64,000 nt of DNA from Mortierella alpina (GCA_029449245.1 JANATF010000010.1:1612001-1676000), one strand, 5' to 3'. Positions 1-12,700 are shown, counted from the stretch's first letter. Program-made: numbers and translations. The notes: generated by a model from the letters alone, not told the origin.

Positions 1-522
1 CTGCATGTCGGAGGGGCTTGTCCCAGCGTAAAGCCAGGACAGTGTTAGAGAGTGCTTCAAATAACACCACGGAGATAATGGCCATGGTGAAAAGCGCTAT
101 TCCCCCACATAGAAGCCACACGCTGGGCCTAGCAAGCTCAGTACACTCTCGCATCGCATCTAAAGCCACCTCGATTTTCAAAAAGGTCTGGTTAGCCCAT
201 CAATGCGTAGCAATCGATGGAATTCCATGCTTCATGGATCTTGCTGCAAAAACTCACTTTGCCACGCCTGAAAGAATCCTACAAGAGAACTAAAACACGG
301 GTAGGAGGTCACCAGTGTCCGTGCGCTCAAAGCACCCAACACTGCTCTGGGCCAATACTGGATAGAGAAATCGATACCAGGCTTGATTCTCTGACGGAGA
401 AGGCGGACTCTGTTGTTGCGTGATAAGTCATCTAGGATGTTTTGAACATAAGGTGCGACTCGGTAGAGGGGATTTGAGTAATGTCCGCTCCGCTGCGTTT
501 TGTTTGGATTGGGAAGACTCAT
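1..522 (-). CDS. Partial membrane protein, tandem paralog 1 (cut by left edge)
   Basis: I do not recognise the family. The ATG at 522 begins MSLPNPNKT, which aligns with the ATG of the neighbouring paralog at 1661 (MAGSNPKIT). Both copies share the block NPLYRVAPYVQ followed by LDDLS. After one intron the second exon, roughly 188 down to 1, reads hydrophobic residues ending in ALSNTVLALRWDKP, close to ISGSQFFELVSNIILALRW of copy 2. The C-terminus lies outside the window. The obvious donor (GTGAGT) puts the two exons out of frame. Only a weaker donor (GTAGGA) joins them in phase, so this copy may be drifting or decayed. Probably an integral membrane protein with three helices like its twin. 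Function unknown. Confidence 0.5.
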
Positions 523-836
523 GGACGGATTGGTGAGGTATACCTCGTAACGTATTGAGAACAACAAAACAGAGAGGTGCAACAGCCTTATAAGAAGAAA
601 GCAAGAGTCGACATGCCTACCTTTCATTTCAAAAAAGGCAAAAAGAAAAACAAAGTCTTCCAGGAATGGTCATTTTCTTAATCAACCTTAATTTCGCCCG
701 CGCCAGCACCGCAAGCATGCTACAGAAGATAACAGCCTGGAGAACGTGAATGGAGATTCAGGTAACATCGTTTCGCAAGGTAAATTTGCTCTAGTATAAC
801 ATCTTTATTCAGCTCATAGAATTCATCTTGTCAGAC

Positions 837-1661
837 CTATTTAGACTTGGCCTCCTCCTTATGAAGGATCGCATTGGCGTTCTCATCACCTCCCCACCAC
901 GTGCGCGGCTCGCCCTTGAGGTCCTTGATGAGTGTCCTCAATCCCCAAATGATTGCTCCACACTCAATTCCACTCAACGCGAACCCCCAGAGGTCCTTTA
1001 GAGGGTCTAACTCGTCAGCGATATTCGCACCCAGCAGTGATGCAGGAATCAAAAGCGCCACAACAACAGTAGTCCAAAAGCAGAGCGATCTCCGGCTATG
1101 CTTGTACATAATCTCTGCATGTCGAACGGGCTTGTCCCAGCGAAGAGCAAGAATAATGTTGGAGACTAGCTCGAAGAACTGCGATCCAGAGATGGCCACT
1201 ACGATCAGCGTCAATCCCCCAATAGAGGCAAGGTCCTTAACAATTGGAATAATCTCCATGGATCGAACAGCGTCTTGGTATATCGATGTGGTTGAAAAGC
1301 ATGAGGGATGTGTTAGCATGTAAAATGTCTCCGAAGAAAGACAACAGCTGTACGTATTCACAGCTCTTGTTGCAAACTACATACGGTAACACCACTTGAG
1401 AGGCTCGCCGATGCCTATGAGACTTCCGACAAGTGAGGACGACGATGTCAGCAGTATACGGGTGCTCAGGATACCAACCACTGCTCTGGGCCAATGCTGG
1501 ACAGAGAGCTCGATGGCGGGCAGGAACCTTTGATGAAGAAGGCGGATCTTGTTGTTGACTGATAGATCGTCAAGGATGGTCTGGACATAGGGTGCGACTC
1601 GGTAGAGGGGATTTGAGCAATGTCTGCTTTGCTGTGTTATTTTTGGGTTTGATCCGGCCAT
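837..1661 (-). CDS. Hypothetical three-helix membrane protein, tandem paralog 2
   Basis: Two phase-closed exons, 1661-1385 and 1273-837, with an intron of 111 nt (GTATGT donor, GCTAAC branch-like site, CAAG acceptor), give 237 residues. The start at 1661 is chosen because the adjacent copy has an ATG at the same aligned position; upstream in-frame codons are open but hold no ATG. The N-terminal half is soluble-looking and shares NPLYRVAPYVQ with copy 1. The C-terminal half holds three hydrophobic segments: around LTLIVVAISGSQFFE, CFWTTVVVALLIPASLLG, and WGFALSGIECGAIIWGL. The tail is charged and ends in EEAKSK. No catalytic motif is visible. The two copies lie head to tail on the same strand, so they look like a recent local duplication that has since diverged. 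Confidence 0.65.
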
Positions 1662-4600
1662 TGTTGAACTTGTGAGAATGTATGCTGTGAAAGAAGAGAC
1701 GATCAAGCAGGAACAGGCCACAGTTTTATGAGGAACCAGTGAAAGGAGTCATTCTTCGTTTGTCTTGCATCCGATGACGACCTTGGGCTTAGCAACTTGA
1801 CCTTCTGCTCATAAAAGGCTAACAAAAATATAAGACAGGAATGGTCGTTTTCAACTGTTAAAGTTGTCTGCGCTGCACCAAGCCTGCACATATTTTTCTC
1901 AGAAAGGTTTGCCGGGATTCAAATGAATGAACTTGCTCATGTACTAGACTACTACCGCAAGTGGGGCTGTTCTCACAATCGGATTTGGGGCCAAGAGCCG
2001 CGTCCACTGTACCTTTACCCTCAGCACAGGCTGGCCCGAAAAAACATTCGCCATGCCTACGCCAGCAGGTAATTTATCTCGCGCTCATCGGAGCACAACC
2101 AGCTCACAAATGCATCCGCTACGCCTGCTCCATTAGCCTGGACGCGTTGTCGTAAGGAGTTTTCCACCGCATGGCGAACTATTTGATTAGGCTGAGAACC
2201 CGTCCTTTAGACGATATACTACCAAGTACTTCCACAGCCTTGCGCATGTCTGTCGCAGACAGAAACTCGCAGCTCACCTGTTCCCACGTCGGCCAAGCAG
2301 ACATATCTGCTCATGTGCAATGAAAGCGCCCACTTGGTGCTGAGCTGGTACACGCACAGCCTGCTACTTCATCCTCCTACGTTGCAGCTGTAGCCGTCGG
2401 CATGCTCATTGCTCTAATGGTCTTGTTAACAGGCCTGCAACTGATATAGCTGGCTGGTGGTCAGTGAAACAGATATCTGCTGCACCTGGTAAAATGGTTG
2501 CCGTTTTGGACACGTTGTCCACGTTCAAGCTGGGAGCAAGGCCAGTAGACCAGAATCGATGTCCTTGCCGTTACGAGCGCTCACACGTGGTCGTCCAGGA
2601 GCTCATCCATGCACCCACATATCTCGCACGCCAGATCATCCTCCGTTTCCTCCGGCACCATTATCATATCGTCTGCTTGAGTTGTTGCTGCCGCCTTATC
2701 ATTTACGTCTGATTGAACAACCGGAGAGCATTTAAGGTCCAAGGCGGTGAGAGGATCTAAAAAAAAAAGGAAGGAGTGTTTGCAAGACCAAAAGGGTGCT
2801 CGGAGTCATGGGACGTGGAGGGTAGGCAATGCAAAGTGGGGAAGGCCGCCAAAAGATCAAAGGATGTAGAGAACTAAAAACTTGAGAAGGTCACTCAACA
2901 TTCAAAAGTATACACAGCATCCACAACATTTAGGAATGAGTGTGATTGGGGCCACCCTGACCTGACAATGCGCAGCCAAAACGTACAATACTTTTCCTCT
3001 TTTGGCACAAAATGCGGATCGACCGACGTCTTGACGGGATGGACTTACTCTGAACTGTTGAATACAGTGGCCATTCTCTCACTGCCATAAGAGGGCATGC
3101 ATGAGAGGCTGAGGGCATTTCAAAACTTCAAACCTCAAATTGGAGTTTCGGACTTGCATCGCCACACGGCGCGTATTTTTAGATCCATGAAACTTTTGCT
3201 CGCCATTTTGGGACAGGGCTGGTGCAACAACGACAAAAGGCAATTTTTAAGTCTTTGTGAATAATGATAAAAATGTATTCAACTGGGCCACAGCTCAAAA
3301 GGAAAATAGTTGAGGCATGTGCGGGACCACTGAAAGTTCATGACCAACTTTGATTGAAACCAGGATCATGAATCATGACAGGTACCGGGCGTCTACGACG
3401 CGTCTCACTCTTGGAGAAACCCAAAAGCGAACGCTTGCCCAATCCTACCCGGCATTGATTGACAGATTTGAACGAAAAGTCAGTTCATTCATTTCTGCGC
3501 GACAGCTGTGCGTTACCAGGAGCAGCCAATTATTTTTTCATGGAATGTTGGAAAACCGGGAAGGGCTTGGCCAGTTGCCGCCAACCCTCGACAACCCCCT
3601 GATACCGCGCTAAACGGTGTGGTGTTTGGACCATGTTGTTATGTACCAAAGCTTTCATTGTGCCCCACCTGTGTTCAATTTCGTATGTTTGTCTTTACAG
3701 TTTCAAGCAGGTAGCGCGCTTGTTTCGTCTTTGTAGCATTGGTTGCACAAAAAACGTGAGCGCTTTGGGATACAAAACTACAGACAGAGACGAGGCTCTC
3801 CTCGCCTTCTCTTCCGCGGACAACCATCACTACGGCAGGATAACGGCTGCGGTCTTGACTGCATTATCACTCGCGGGCTACTGGTGGCGAGGGGGGCTAT
3901 TCCGAACTCCATTGGTACCTGGTACACAGGGAAGAAAAATAACGCGAACTTGTCGCAACTCAGCGCAAAAAAAAAAAGCTCCCGCGGAACGGGTAGCCTC
4001 ACTACCTTACCTTGCTGAAACACTATAACACGTTGCCATGGCGACTAATTTAAGCTGTACTGCGTCCTTTATCGGAGTAAAGAGGAGAGTCGGAACCATT
4101 GTACCTTCACGCGTGGATGGCCCTGCGTGACGAGTGCCGAAACCAAGTGGGACGAGCAGCCTTGGGAGTTTCAAGCACCTTAAAGGCATAGACATACGCA
4201 CCTCCAATGACGTAGATGGTAACCCATCTGTTGCTCAAGGCACACATAGAAAAGCTGTGCAAAGTGATAACAAAACCACCTTTTGAGCAGATGTGTGACT
4301 TGACGATCACTTTATGTGAGCGTCCTATTTGATCTAACCACTCAGTGCTTGCTTCGACACCATGAGTTTTGCTATCGATGACCGACTTATTTTTCTCGTG
4401 TGCCCCGTTGCTGAACTCACGCGGGGCGGAGAGCCTGAAAAGACGTGATTTTTTCCTTGGGAATGAAAAACATGAGAGTCGATGAGGATTCTTCTTGCGC
4501 CGTCTTATCTGTCAGTTGCCAATCCAATCTTTCAATGAGTAGATGAGTAGTGCCGTCTGTGAACATTCGCCTTGGGCGTCTACTCCATGCAACGTCTCTC

Positions 4601-6105
4601 TAGACGAGGGCTGTGCCTTTTTGCGTCTTGACAAAGTAGTTGTCATAGCCTCTCATTTCGATTAATTCCCGAGGAACGCCATTCACGGAAGCGGAAGATA
4701 GAAGCATCAAAAGGAATTTCCTTTCAGAAGTTCTTGTGATGGTTGATACGAGGAAGTGGGGGAACAAATGGGCATTTTCCCCCTGATGATCCCGCCGGAT
4801 TCGGTCATTTTTTTATTGCTTAAAAGTCATTGCGCCCAAGCTAATTTTCTTTGGAATCATGTCACGAGAGAAATAGGATGAGGGTGAGGGAAGAAAGAAA
4901 TGGCTCGGACTGCTCGTTTCTAGAAATATCATACGTTCGTTTCTGTACTGCGGTCAACCCTGCAGCTGGTGGCACGGGTACGAGAAGTATGACAGCACGA
5001 GCAAGTATATGACAGCATGTAGTATAGAGTTGCAACTGCATGAGCAAAAAGCACGACTTGTCGATGTTTGCTTTACTGACGCTGCGCGCCATGCCCATAG
5101 CACCTGCAGTGAACATTGATCATTCCAGATCGGCAGTCTTCTTGCGGGTTGGTAAACACGCCGCGTGCAGCAGGGCCTGAGATGGTGATCGAAGTTAATT
5201 GCAATGAACGTATCAAAGGTGTGTCAGAGCGACGAGTCGAGAAGATACGAGAAGGTACATGGAAAGGAAAGGAAGGGGCTTTTCAGGTCCAAGAGTTCAT
5301 GTCAAAAGGGAGGGGTTAAAGGAAAAGGCTGAGTCGCCATGATGGGTCAAATATCAGAGGTGCACCGATACCCTATTCTGGTGATTTTTCTCCTGGGAAT
5401 GACCCCTTCCTACTCATTCATACCGCATTGGAACAGTGCCAGCTCCAAAACTTCACAACTTTTCCTTGTTTACAAAATTTTGTTCAGGTTACAATGGCTG
5501 TGTCAGTTCAGGTACTCAATACTGATATTCAAGTTAAAGTTTACCTGAATGACCAGCAGCAGTGCGAGGGAAAAAAATACCCTATTGTTCCTGAGCACCC
5601 TGGAAAAGGAAACTGTCGTTCAAGCCGCAGAAGTATCGAAAGGTCAAGTGTTTCGACTCCGGTTCATCGGACGGTTCGTGGAGGAAAGGAGGATCAGAGA
5701 CATGGCTTTTGGCCGTTGGCGGTATAACTTTGCGAGACACAATTGACGCCACCAGATGGCGAGTACTTCAGCAAGGCTTTAGCAAGCTGGAGACAGAGTC
5801 GACAGAAGAGGTACAGTGAGTCGATTCAGGTTAGCGCGCGCTGAGTTGGAAGGGATACGAAGCAGCTTACTGCGTTCCTTTGTGGGGAAATCCACCATCC
5901 GCGGTGGACGCTGGAAGAGCAATGGCCTGCTAGTGCTCTATGCGCTCTTTGAGTCCTCGCCAATGAGCCGCAGGGTCAAGGTCAACCTTGACCTCCGCAT
6001 GCGTTAAGCCAGGCCTGTGTAACCTTGCGACTCAATTGAAGTCTGCTACATCAAAATATGCTCGCCCTACGACTTTAACTTCCTAACATCCTGAGCCCCG
6101 ATATG
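1662..6105. other. Gene-poor stretch, no supported gene
   Basis: About 4.4 kb without a convincing gene. Open frames here are short and lack recognisable domains. One possible relic at 5493-5746 is listed separately. Around 2200-2450 the plus strand has a frame with a hydrophobic end (VAVGMLIALMVLLTGLQ), but a stop interrupts it and nothing supports an intact gene. No tandem repeats or long homopolymers were noticed. Confidence 0.5.
5493..5746 (+). pseudogene. Possible frameshifted coding relic
   Basis: An ATG at 5493 opens a frame beginning MAVSVQVLNTDIQVKVYLND that reads like beta-rich protein. About 40 codons later the convincing reading moves to another frame (ETVVQAAEVSKGQVFRLRF, then RRIRDMAFGRWRYN). 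Joining them needs one frameshift and I see no good intron signals at the switch. The pattern resembles small fungal domains of unknown function, but I cannot name a family. It could also be chance. Confidence 0.3.
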
Positions 6106-6113
6106 TATAAAAG
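6106..6113 (+). promoter_or_regulatory. Distal TATA box of the C2H2 gene
   Basis: TATAAAAG about 310 nt upstream of the ATG at 6425. Downstream lies a pyrimidine-rich leader typical of fungal transcription starts. Confidence 0.5.
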
Positions 6114-6360
6114 GTCGCATCCCGATTTGATTTTCTCCCTCCATACAACTATCGCTCAGCCATTGATCGTGCACTCGCCTCCTCAGCCTTGCTCGCCTCT
6201 ATTCCCTCATTCCCCCTCCAGTATCCTCTTGTATAAAGCCTTCTTCCTCCCGCAGCTTCAATCGACCTGTTTCTCTATTGTCGCCACCACTTACATCGGT
6301 TGGAACTCTTACAGCCAAACCAGTCATATCTCAAAACACTTTATCTCAGGCCCTGAGCCA

Positions 6361-6368
6361 TATATAAG
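6361..6368 (+). promoter_or_regulatory. Proximal TATA box of the C2H2 gene
   Basis: TATATAAG 57 nt before the ATG at 6425. Together with the distal box it suggests two possible transcription start regions, one giving a leader of about 280 nt and one a very short leader. Confidence 0.5.
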
Positions 6369-6424
6369 ACCATCCTCAACGGTGCTTTTTCATTTCTTCT
6401 TACCCCGCCACAACAACGCCTTCC

Positions 6425-7972
6425 ATGCTCTCATTCTCTACAACTCTTAGCGCAGAACAACAGCTGAACCACCAATTTCTTTTTGAGCAAGAGTTCGACC
6501 TCCACGACCTCACCAGCTCGCTTGAATTTTTGCAGCGACCCTCGGAACTCTTGGACAGTCTCGATCTACGAAGCGTTCCTAGTCTCATGTCGCCCGATCC
6601 TTCGCTCAGGGGCACTATATCAGACTCTGTTGAGGACGACGATGAAGACATGGATGTTTATGACATATTTACAACCCCTGTCCCGCGTCAGCCTCGTCTA
6701 CAGCAACAGCAGCAACTCCTCCAACATCATCCGGAGGCGCTGCTGCTTCGTCAGCAACAGCAGTACATGCGCCTTCGGCAGCAGCAGCAGCACCAACAGC
6801 TCCAACAGTCTCTATACCCATCCGGCCAAGGTGAAGGAAAACCGGTGACTCCGCTTCAAGTGCTTAGACCTTACCACCCCATGGTTCTCCAGCGCACAGT
6901 ATCCATGCCTGTGTACCCATCTGTTAATTCCATACCAACTCAGCAGAACACGTCTCAGTCACAGCCGCAAGGTTTCGCAGGGTACCCGCTTGCACAACCG
7001 CAGCAGCGGCAACAACAGCCATCGTCGACAACATTACCATTAGATCAGCATGCAGATACCTCGCTACCGCAATACGCCCCCAACGCTCCTCCTTACTATG
7101 TTCCTGGTGCAGAGCGCTTCGTCCCTCTCCCAGAGCAATTTTCCGATCTTGCATCGCTTGATCACTATGTCTCTTCTCTTCAGCTCCAACGTCCCGCCCT
7201 TGAAAGCACCATCCCTGCTCTTGACCAGGAGATGGACCAAGTGATGATCTCTTCACTGAGGCTGTCCTCGCCACCGCATCCTGCTGACGCCTCTTTACTT
7301 CAACAGCTCGCCAGTACCAGCACCAACACGACAGCTTCGGGGGCGTCCTCAGTTCAGTCCCCAAGCCTTTCATGGACGTCTGCTCCACTGTCGCGGGAAA
7401 CGTCTCCAAACTTATCTCCCAATCTTCAGCGCCGTCAGGTCTCTACCTCAGTACCGTCATCCACACTCGCCACTCCATCAGTTACAGATCTATCTGCACC
7501 CTTGGACCTTGCTTCCGGACCCAGCTCACCCTCTGCCTCCGCAACTGCCTCACCTCGACGTCGTAGGCGTGTGCGTCCACCCACTGTCAAGAAGCCCAAA
7601 AAAGTCCGCCCTTCCATTTTCCCCTGCCCATCGGCTACCTGCGACAAGGTTTTCTCCAGGGCTTATAATCTTACGTCGCATATGAAAACCCACTCGAACG
7701 ACCGGCCATTTCTTTGCGGGATGTGCCCGCTTGCGTTCGCCAGACGCCATGATCGGGAGCGCCACGTGCGTTTGCACACGGGCGAAAAGCCGTATTCTTG
7801 CGATATTTGCGGGGCTGGATTCATGAGGAATGATGCGCTGCACCGACACCAAAAGCTTTGCGGCATCGCGGGATCTTCATTTGCACACTTTGATGAGCCG
7901 TCATGGCAGGAGGATCCTCGGTCATTTGGAGGCGGTGGCGGGCAAGGACCTTTGGCAGGAAGTGCTATGTAG
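6425..7972 (+). CDS. C2H2 zinc-finger transcription factor (Crz1-like finger array)
   Basis: One uninterrupted exon of 515 residues. Residues 1-390 are low-complexity, rich in Q (runs around residues 95-130), P and S, with an acidic patch (VEDDDEDMDV) near residue 67, as in activation domains. A basic stretch (RRRRRVRPPTVKKPKKVRP) precedes three fingers at about residues 397-478. Finger 1 is C-x4-C-x12-H-x3-H, finger 2 is C-x2-C-x12-H-x3-H, and finger 3 ends in Cys instead of the last His. HTGEKPY is the classic linker between fingers 2 and 3. The order RAYNLTSHMKTH then ARRHDRERH resembles calcineurin-responsive factors of the Crz1/Prz1 type. That assignment is inference. Expected role: nuclear sequence-specific DNA binding. 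Two TATA boxes precede it. Confidence 0.85.
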   Translation: MLSFSTTLSAEQQLNHQFLFEQEFDLHDLTSSLEFLQRPSELLDSLDLRSVPSLMSPDPSLRGTISDSVEDDDEDMDVYDIFTTPVPRQPRLQQQQQLLQHHPEALLLRQQQQYMRLRQQQQHQQLQQSLYPSGQGEGKPVTPLQVLRPYHPMVLQRTVSMPVYPSVNSIPTQQNTSQSQPQGFAGYPLAQPQQRQQQPSSTTLPLDQHADTSLPQYAPNAPPYYVPGAERFVPLPEQFSDLASLDHYVSSLQLQRPALESTIPALDQEMDQVMISSLRLSSPPHPADASLLQQLASTSTNTTASGASSVQSPSLSWTSAPLSRETSPNLSPNLQRRQVSTSVPSSTLATPSVTDLSAPLDLASGPSSPSASATASPRRRRRVRPPTVKKPKKVRPSIFPCPSATCDKVFSRAYNLTSHMKTHSNDRPFLCGMCPLAFARRHDRERHVRLHTGEKPYSCDICGAGFMRNDALHRHQKLCGIAGSSFAHFDEPSWQEDPRSFGGGGGQGPLAGSAM

Positions 7973-8159
7973 CTTGAGGTGTATCTATAAACATGCAGTA
8001 CAAAAACCTTAATGTGCCACCGACCGCTCTGCATTTGAATGCTTGTTCATGGGTATCTCTTTACAGAAAAACTTGGCAACGGACACGCGTTTTGTGGCAC
8101 CAACTCATATAGACTATATGTGCGTGCCCATGCCGCGAAAAAAAGAAAGTGTAGCAGCC

Positions 8160-8184
8160 AAAAAAAAAAAAAAAAAAAAAAAAA
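8160..8184. repeat. A25 homopolymer
   Basis: Uninterrupted run of 25 A. Length is likely to vary between reads or strains. Confidence 0.9.
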
Positions 8185-8718
8185 GCGGGGAATCTGACCC
8201 ACATCGCCCTTCATAGCCGAAGAGGCTTTGCTGAAGATATGCGTTGATCCAGATTGTCATGGGTCGGCTCTTCTATTTCTGGCAGACACCCAGATGAACT
8301 TGGTGTATGATCCGGGCTTTTTAAGATGCGTGGAGCTTCCATCCTATGTCTTGCTTATTTCTTGCTGCAAGCTCTGTGTGAGGGAATGCTTTAGTGATAC
8401 AGATGTGCCTTTTATATCGAAACAGACACTAGAAAAAAAAAGATAAAAAACCAAACCAGGCCATCCGTAGGCAAGGCCAAGATAGAAATATGGATCAGTG
8501 AGCCAAAGAAGCAAAGGTGCATGACAACCGGGGGTAGTTGTTTGTGCACCCCCTTCCATGTGGCGAAGGCAAGAAATGCGCTCACATAGAGCACCCAGTT
8601 TTTTTTTGCGATTGCGGTCGATTCCGGCAAAGTCGCACGAGAAAACGAATCAGGCTGCCCGACGGTGTTTCAGCCAATGGGAATGATTTCGTGATTGTCC
8701 GAGGGCACAGGTTGCAGG

Positions 8719-8742
8719 AAAAAAAAAAAAAAAAAAAAAAAA
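8719..8742. repeat. A24 homopolymer
   Basis: Uninterrupted run of 24 A about 150 nt upstream of the GATA gene start. Confidence 0.9.
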
Positions 8743-8892
8743 GAAGTGGGCCAGCATGGATGCCATTGTCAAGTGATTCTCCATTCCTGTTGTCTTTGTT
8801 TTTTATCTTATTCTCTTGCATTCGCTCTTGTTGCGTTGCTTCCATCACTCCCTACTCTCATCACTCTCTGTTCTTCTCCCACCGCCTTGTAC

Positions 8893-9720
8893 ATGTCGCA
8901 TTCAGCAGAGAGGTCGTCATACTTCACTCCAGGCACCCACACCACATCGACATCCACGCTTCTCTCCCGTCGCACCCACTCGCATTCACACTCGCACACT
9001 CTTAGCCTTCCTTCACCTGTCTCGCCTTTGATCCCATCCTTGCATCCTGCCAACAGGGCCATGGTATCTAGAGCAGTAGAGTCCTCTGATCTCCATAGCA
9101 CCACTGCCGATCTTGCCACTTCCATTTGTTCGACCTCTTTGCCTCCTCACACTTCAACTGTCTCATCCACCAGTCCAAGACTGCCTCTTGCACCAGCATC
9201 ATCAGGGAATCTGTTCTCGCCCACATCTTTATCGCCTGACACTACCTCGAGAGGATACATATCCCACTCTCCTACAGAAGCACCTTCTGCCCACACCATA
9301 GTCACATCAATGCCAACTTCCACAGCGTCCATGTCCAATGCGACCGTAGCCTCTGTGCGAGAAGGGGCTGCTGCACCGATCTGTGGCAGCAGCCGCCCTA
9401 GTCCCAGTGGCTGCAACAGCAACCACAATGGTTCAAGATCCAGAAACACTTCCCCATCCACACCCCCTCCTTCACCACCACTTGCTGCCGCCGAAGCAGC
9501 ACCAGCTCAGTCTTTGACCCGTAACACCGATCTCCACAAAGACGAGTCGGTCGCACATTCTGGCAGTAGACCTGTCTCACCCTCGCGGGTCTCGGCAGCA
9601 GCGGCGGCGGCAGCAGCAGCCGCCGCCTCTTACACCTCGCAGGAGCTGGCGATTGCTTATTCGATGGTAACTTCCACCCAGGAGGAGGAGGAGCAGCAAC
9701 AAAAGAAGAAGCAACAGCAA

Positions 9721-9751
<31 letters not shown>

Positions 9752-12700
9752 GGTTACGGGAGTATCGCGAACAGAAACTTCAAGGTAAGGCCAATAGGCT
9801 GATGATCTGTGTATCATTTTCCCAAGAGAGAGAGGTCGAGGAGAGAGAGAGAGGGAGAGCATATGCACGATGTGGGTGGAGTGTCGCTGTGCCCGCTGCA
9901 GGGCGATAAAAAAAAAGCATTGACGCACTTTCTCCCTTGGAGCACAAACAAACAATCGCCAGCGACCCGGCAATGTCCTTATTTCGCTCTCAGCGATAAC
10001 CTTGAACTCGCCCAACCCACAATTTCGAATTATTTTTTTGCCCAATTGCACCCACCTTCTTCATCAGCACGCAATCGGGTCTCCGATGCCCCCTCCGTAT
10101 CCACTCGATCATGCGAGGCACGGCCACCAGCAACAGAGGCAAGGCAGAAAGGGAGAGAGAGAGAAAGAGAAAGAGAGAGAGAGTGTGTGTGTGCATGTGG
10201 GATGTGTGTGTTTGTTTGTGGAGAGGCAAAGTGTGTGTGTGTGTGGTGCTGACACCAGCAGCGAGCGTGCTGCTCTGCTGGGCTACCCCGCATTATCTGG
10301 GGCCAGGGAACAAACAAAACCTTTTTTCCTCGAGTTTATTTGGTGGTGTTGTGATGTGTGTTGTGATGTGTGTTGTGATGTGTGCCCCTGCAAGGGCTTC
10401 GCTGTGCGCGATATGTGTGTGTGCCGGGAAGAAGGCGCCAGCTGGAGTAGTTTCTGCCTTTGTCCACCTTCCTTCTTGTCGACCTTCCTTCTTGTCTCCT
10501 CCATTCCATTGTCCATTCCATTCCTCGTCTACACATTCACACATTCCTGTTGTCGACAATCCACTTGTCTGCCTACATTCCTGCTGTATTATTACACACT
10601 TCACTTTATTGTTTTCTTCCTTTGGCTCGACACACGCCACCAAAAAAGCAGCCGCCGCACCAGGGACTGCCATGGCTCCCTCAGAGCCACTCCACGCCGA
10701 TCTGCTCACTCTGCGCGCCCAGCCTGCCTCCCATCCCCATCCTCATCCTCATCCTCATCCTCATCCTCATCCTCAGCTTCATCCTCATCCTCAGCCCCAC
10801 CACCGCGAGGACCCCAGCCCAGCCTGCCCTCCCCATCCTCACCGCCTGTCCTTCATCTCACACCCTCCTAACGCAGTCAATCGCTTCCCCTTTGGAATTC
10901 CTCCACTTTCAGCCAAGCTAGACCAGGTTGTGCCGCCCGCGGACGGCAACGATGCGCTATCATCTCTGTGGAAGGTAAGCTTCGCCAGCTCAGCTCGTTG
11001 CCTGCTTGCAGCACTTTTGCGGATGATACTGGATACTCAAACAGTCCAATTTTTGGTCGATCCTCGGTACCTGTAGAAATCGGCGCCACCGCAGGAGCCT
11101 TACTTCCGCACAAGGCACACCATTGCCTCTCAACACACGTTATCGACCATGGGTGGAGGTATGGATAAGGATTGTCCAATGCTCACTTTTCGTAGCGCAA
11201 AGAAAAGCTGCTTTTATTAACATTCACAAAAATGCAATCTTGATATAGTCCTGTTCTCGCTGGACGAGGAGCCCAAGGAGTTCAACGAGGACATGTATAT
11301 CGCCATGAGGAACCGGATCTTTGAGCTGGAGGCAAAGACTGTCAACTATACACCATTCAACAGGTCCAGGAAACGACCTGTAGACATCATGGACGATTAT
11401 CCCATCCATCCCTACTCGCGCCACGTACATGGACATGGTCCTCCAGGATATCCTGGCAGCCATAGATATGGTCATGAAGATGAAGAAGGTGGCCATTATT
11501 CCAAGCGGACAGCGTATCAGCAACCCGCACACCCTCATCACGCACACCACGGGCCATCGAACCATGGTCCCCCTCATGAGAACTATGTTTACCGTCCAGT
11601 ACCTTCCTTTCCATCCTGGTACACACCCGAGACATATCTGGCTTCCTCGCATCCGCATTCGCAGGGACCGCACGTTCGGGAACGGAATTCTCGACCACAG
11701 GACCGAGAGCGTGAGCAGCACCGGGCGGCAAAGGCCCAGCCAGGGGCACCCTATGAGCATGGCCCTCTTTCGCGCCCCAACTCTCCTCCCTCCACCAATA
11801 ATGCACCATCTCAAACATCCTCACCTCCTGGACCACAGGCATCTTCCTCCACCTCCACCTCCTCTCCTTCCGCACAGCGTTCACAGCTAGTCCAGCCTCT
11901 TGCCATTCAGCCGCGCCCCATTCAGCCACATAGTAACGGCGAAGGCGCAACTCAGTCTTCATTCCATGCGCATACCCCTCATGCCAACCGCCACTCCCCC
12001 ACCTCACACCCTGCTCGGCAGTATACCCAATCTCAACAGGAGCAACAGCCTCCATCTTCAGCCGCAACACAGGCTGCCCATGCAGCAGCTGTCGCGGCCG
12101 CAGCTGCAGCTGCACAACAGGAGCGCCAGTCTTTCCATCAGCGCCAACACCGAGCCCAGCAGAGAGCGCAATCTGATTACTCGAGGTCGTATCACCTGCA
12201 GAAACATATGCGAATGATGGATCAGCAACGGGCAGCTCAGCTAGCACAGCAGAAGCAGCAGCAGGAGGAGCAGCAGCAACAACAGCAGCAAAGCTTCAAG
12301 ATTCAGCGGCATTATCAGCCACACCAGAGAATGTACCCGCACCCATCAACATCTCAATCTACCCAGGCGCAACAGCAACAGCCACAGCCACAGCCACAGC
12401 AGCAGCACCAGGCATTACGAGGAGCTGCATTTCATCAGCAGCAGCAACAGGCGGCACAGCAGCAACTAATTCAAAGGTACCGAGAGCAGCAGCGTCAGCT
12501 GCAGCAAAAGAAGCAACAGCAGCAAGTCCGTCAGCTCCAGTATCTTCGTCAGCGTACTGCGGCCGCTCAGGCAGCCGCTTCAGTGTCCGTCTTTACCACC
12601 CCTCAACCTGCCTCTACCGTGGGTCACGGAAATCCCGGGACGTCTATCGCCGATAAGGTTGATCGGCCATTGAGACCAAAACCCACTAGACCCCTGGAAT

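Larger units (their letters stand above)
7973..8892. other. Intergenic region with two long A tracts
   Basis: About 920 nt between two plus-strand regulator genes. It holds A tracts at 8160-8184 and 8719-8742 and an AT-rich middle. The last 130 nt before 8893 are C/T-rich, consistent with a leader of the downstream gene. No gene seen. Confidence 0.5.

Noticed and set aside
3633-4028. 131-codon plus-strand open frame
   Set aside because: Composition is not protein-like, no domain, and neighbouring frames are equally open.
9398-10051. 217-codon minus-strand frame opposite the GATA gene
   Set aside because: A shadow of the repeat-rich exon 1 and intron; low-complexity in both frames.
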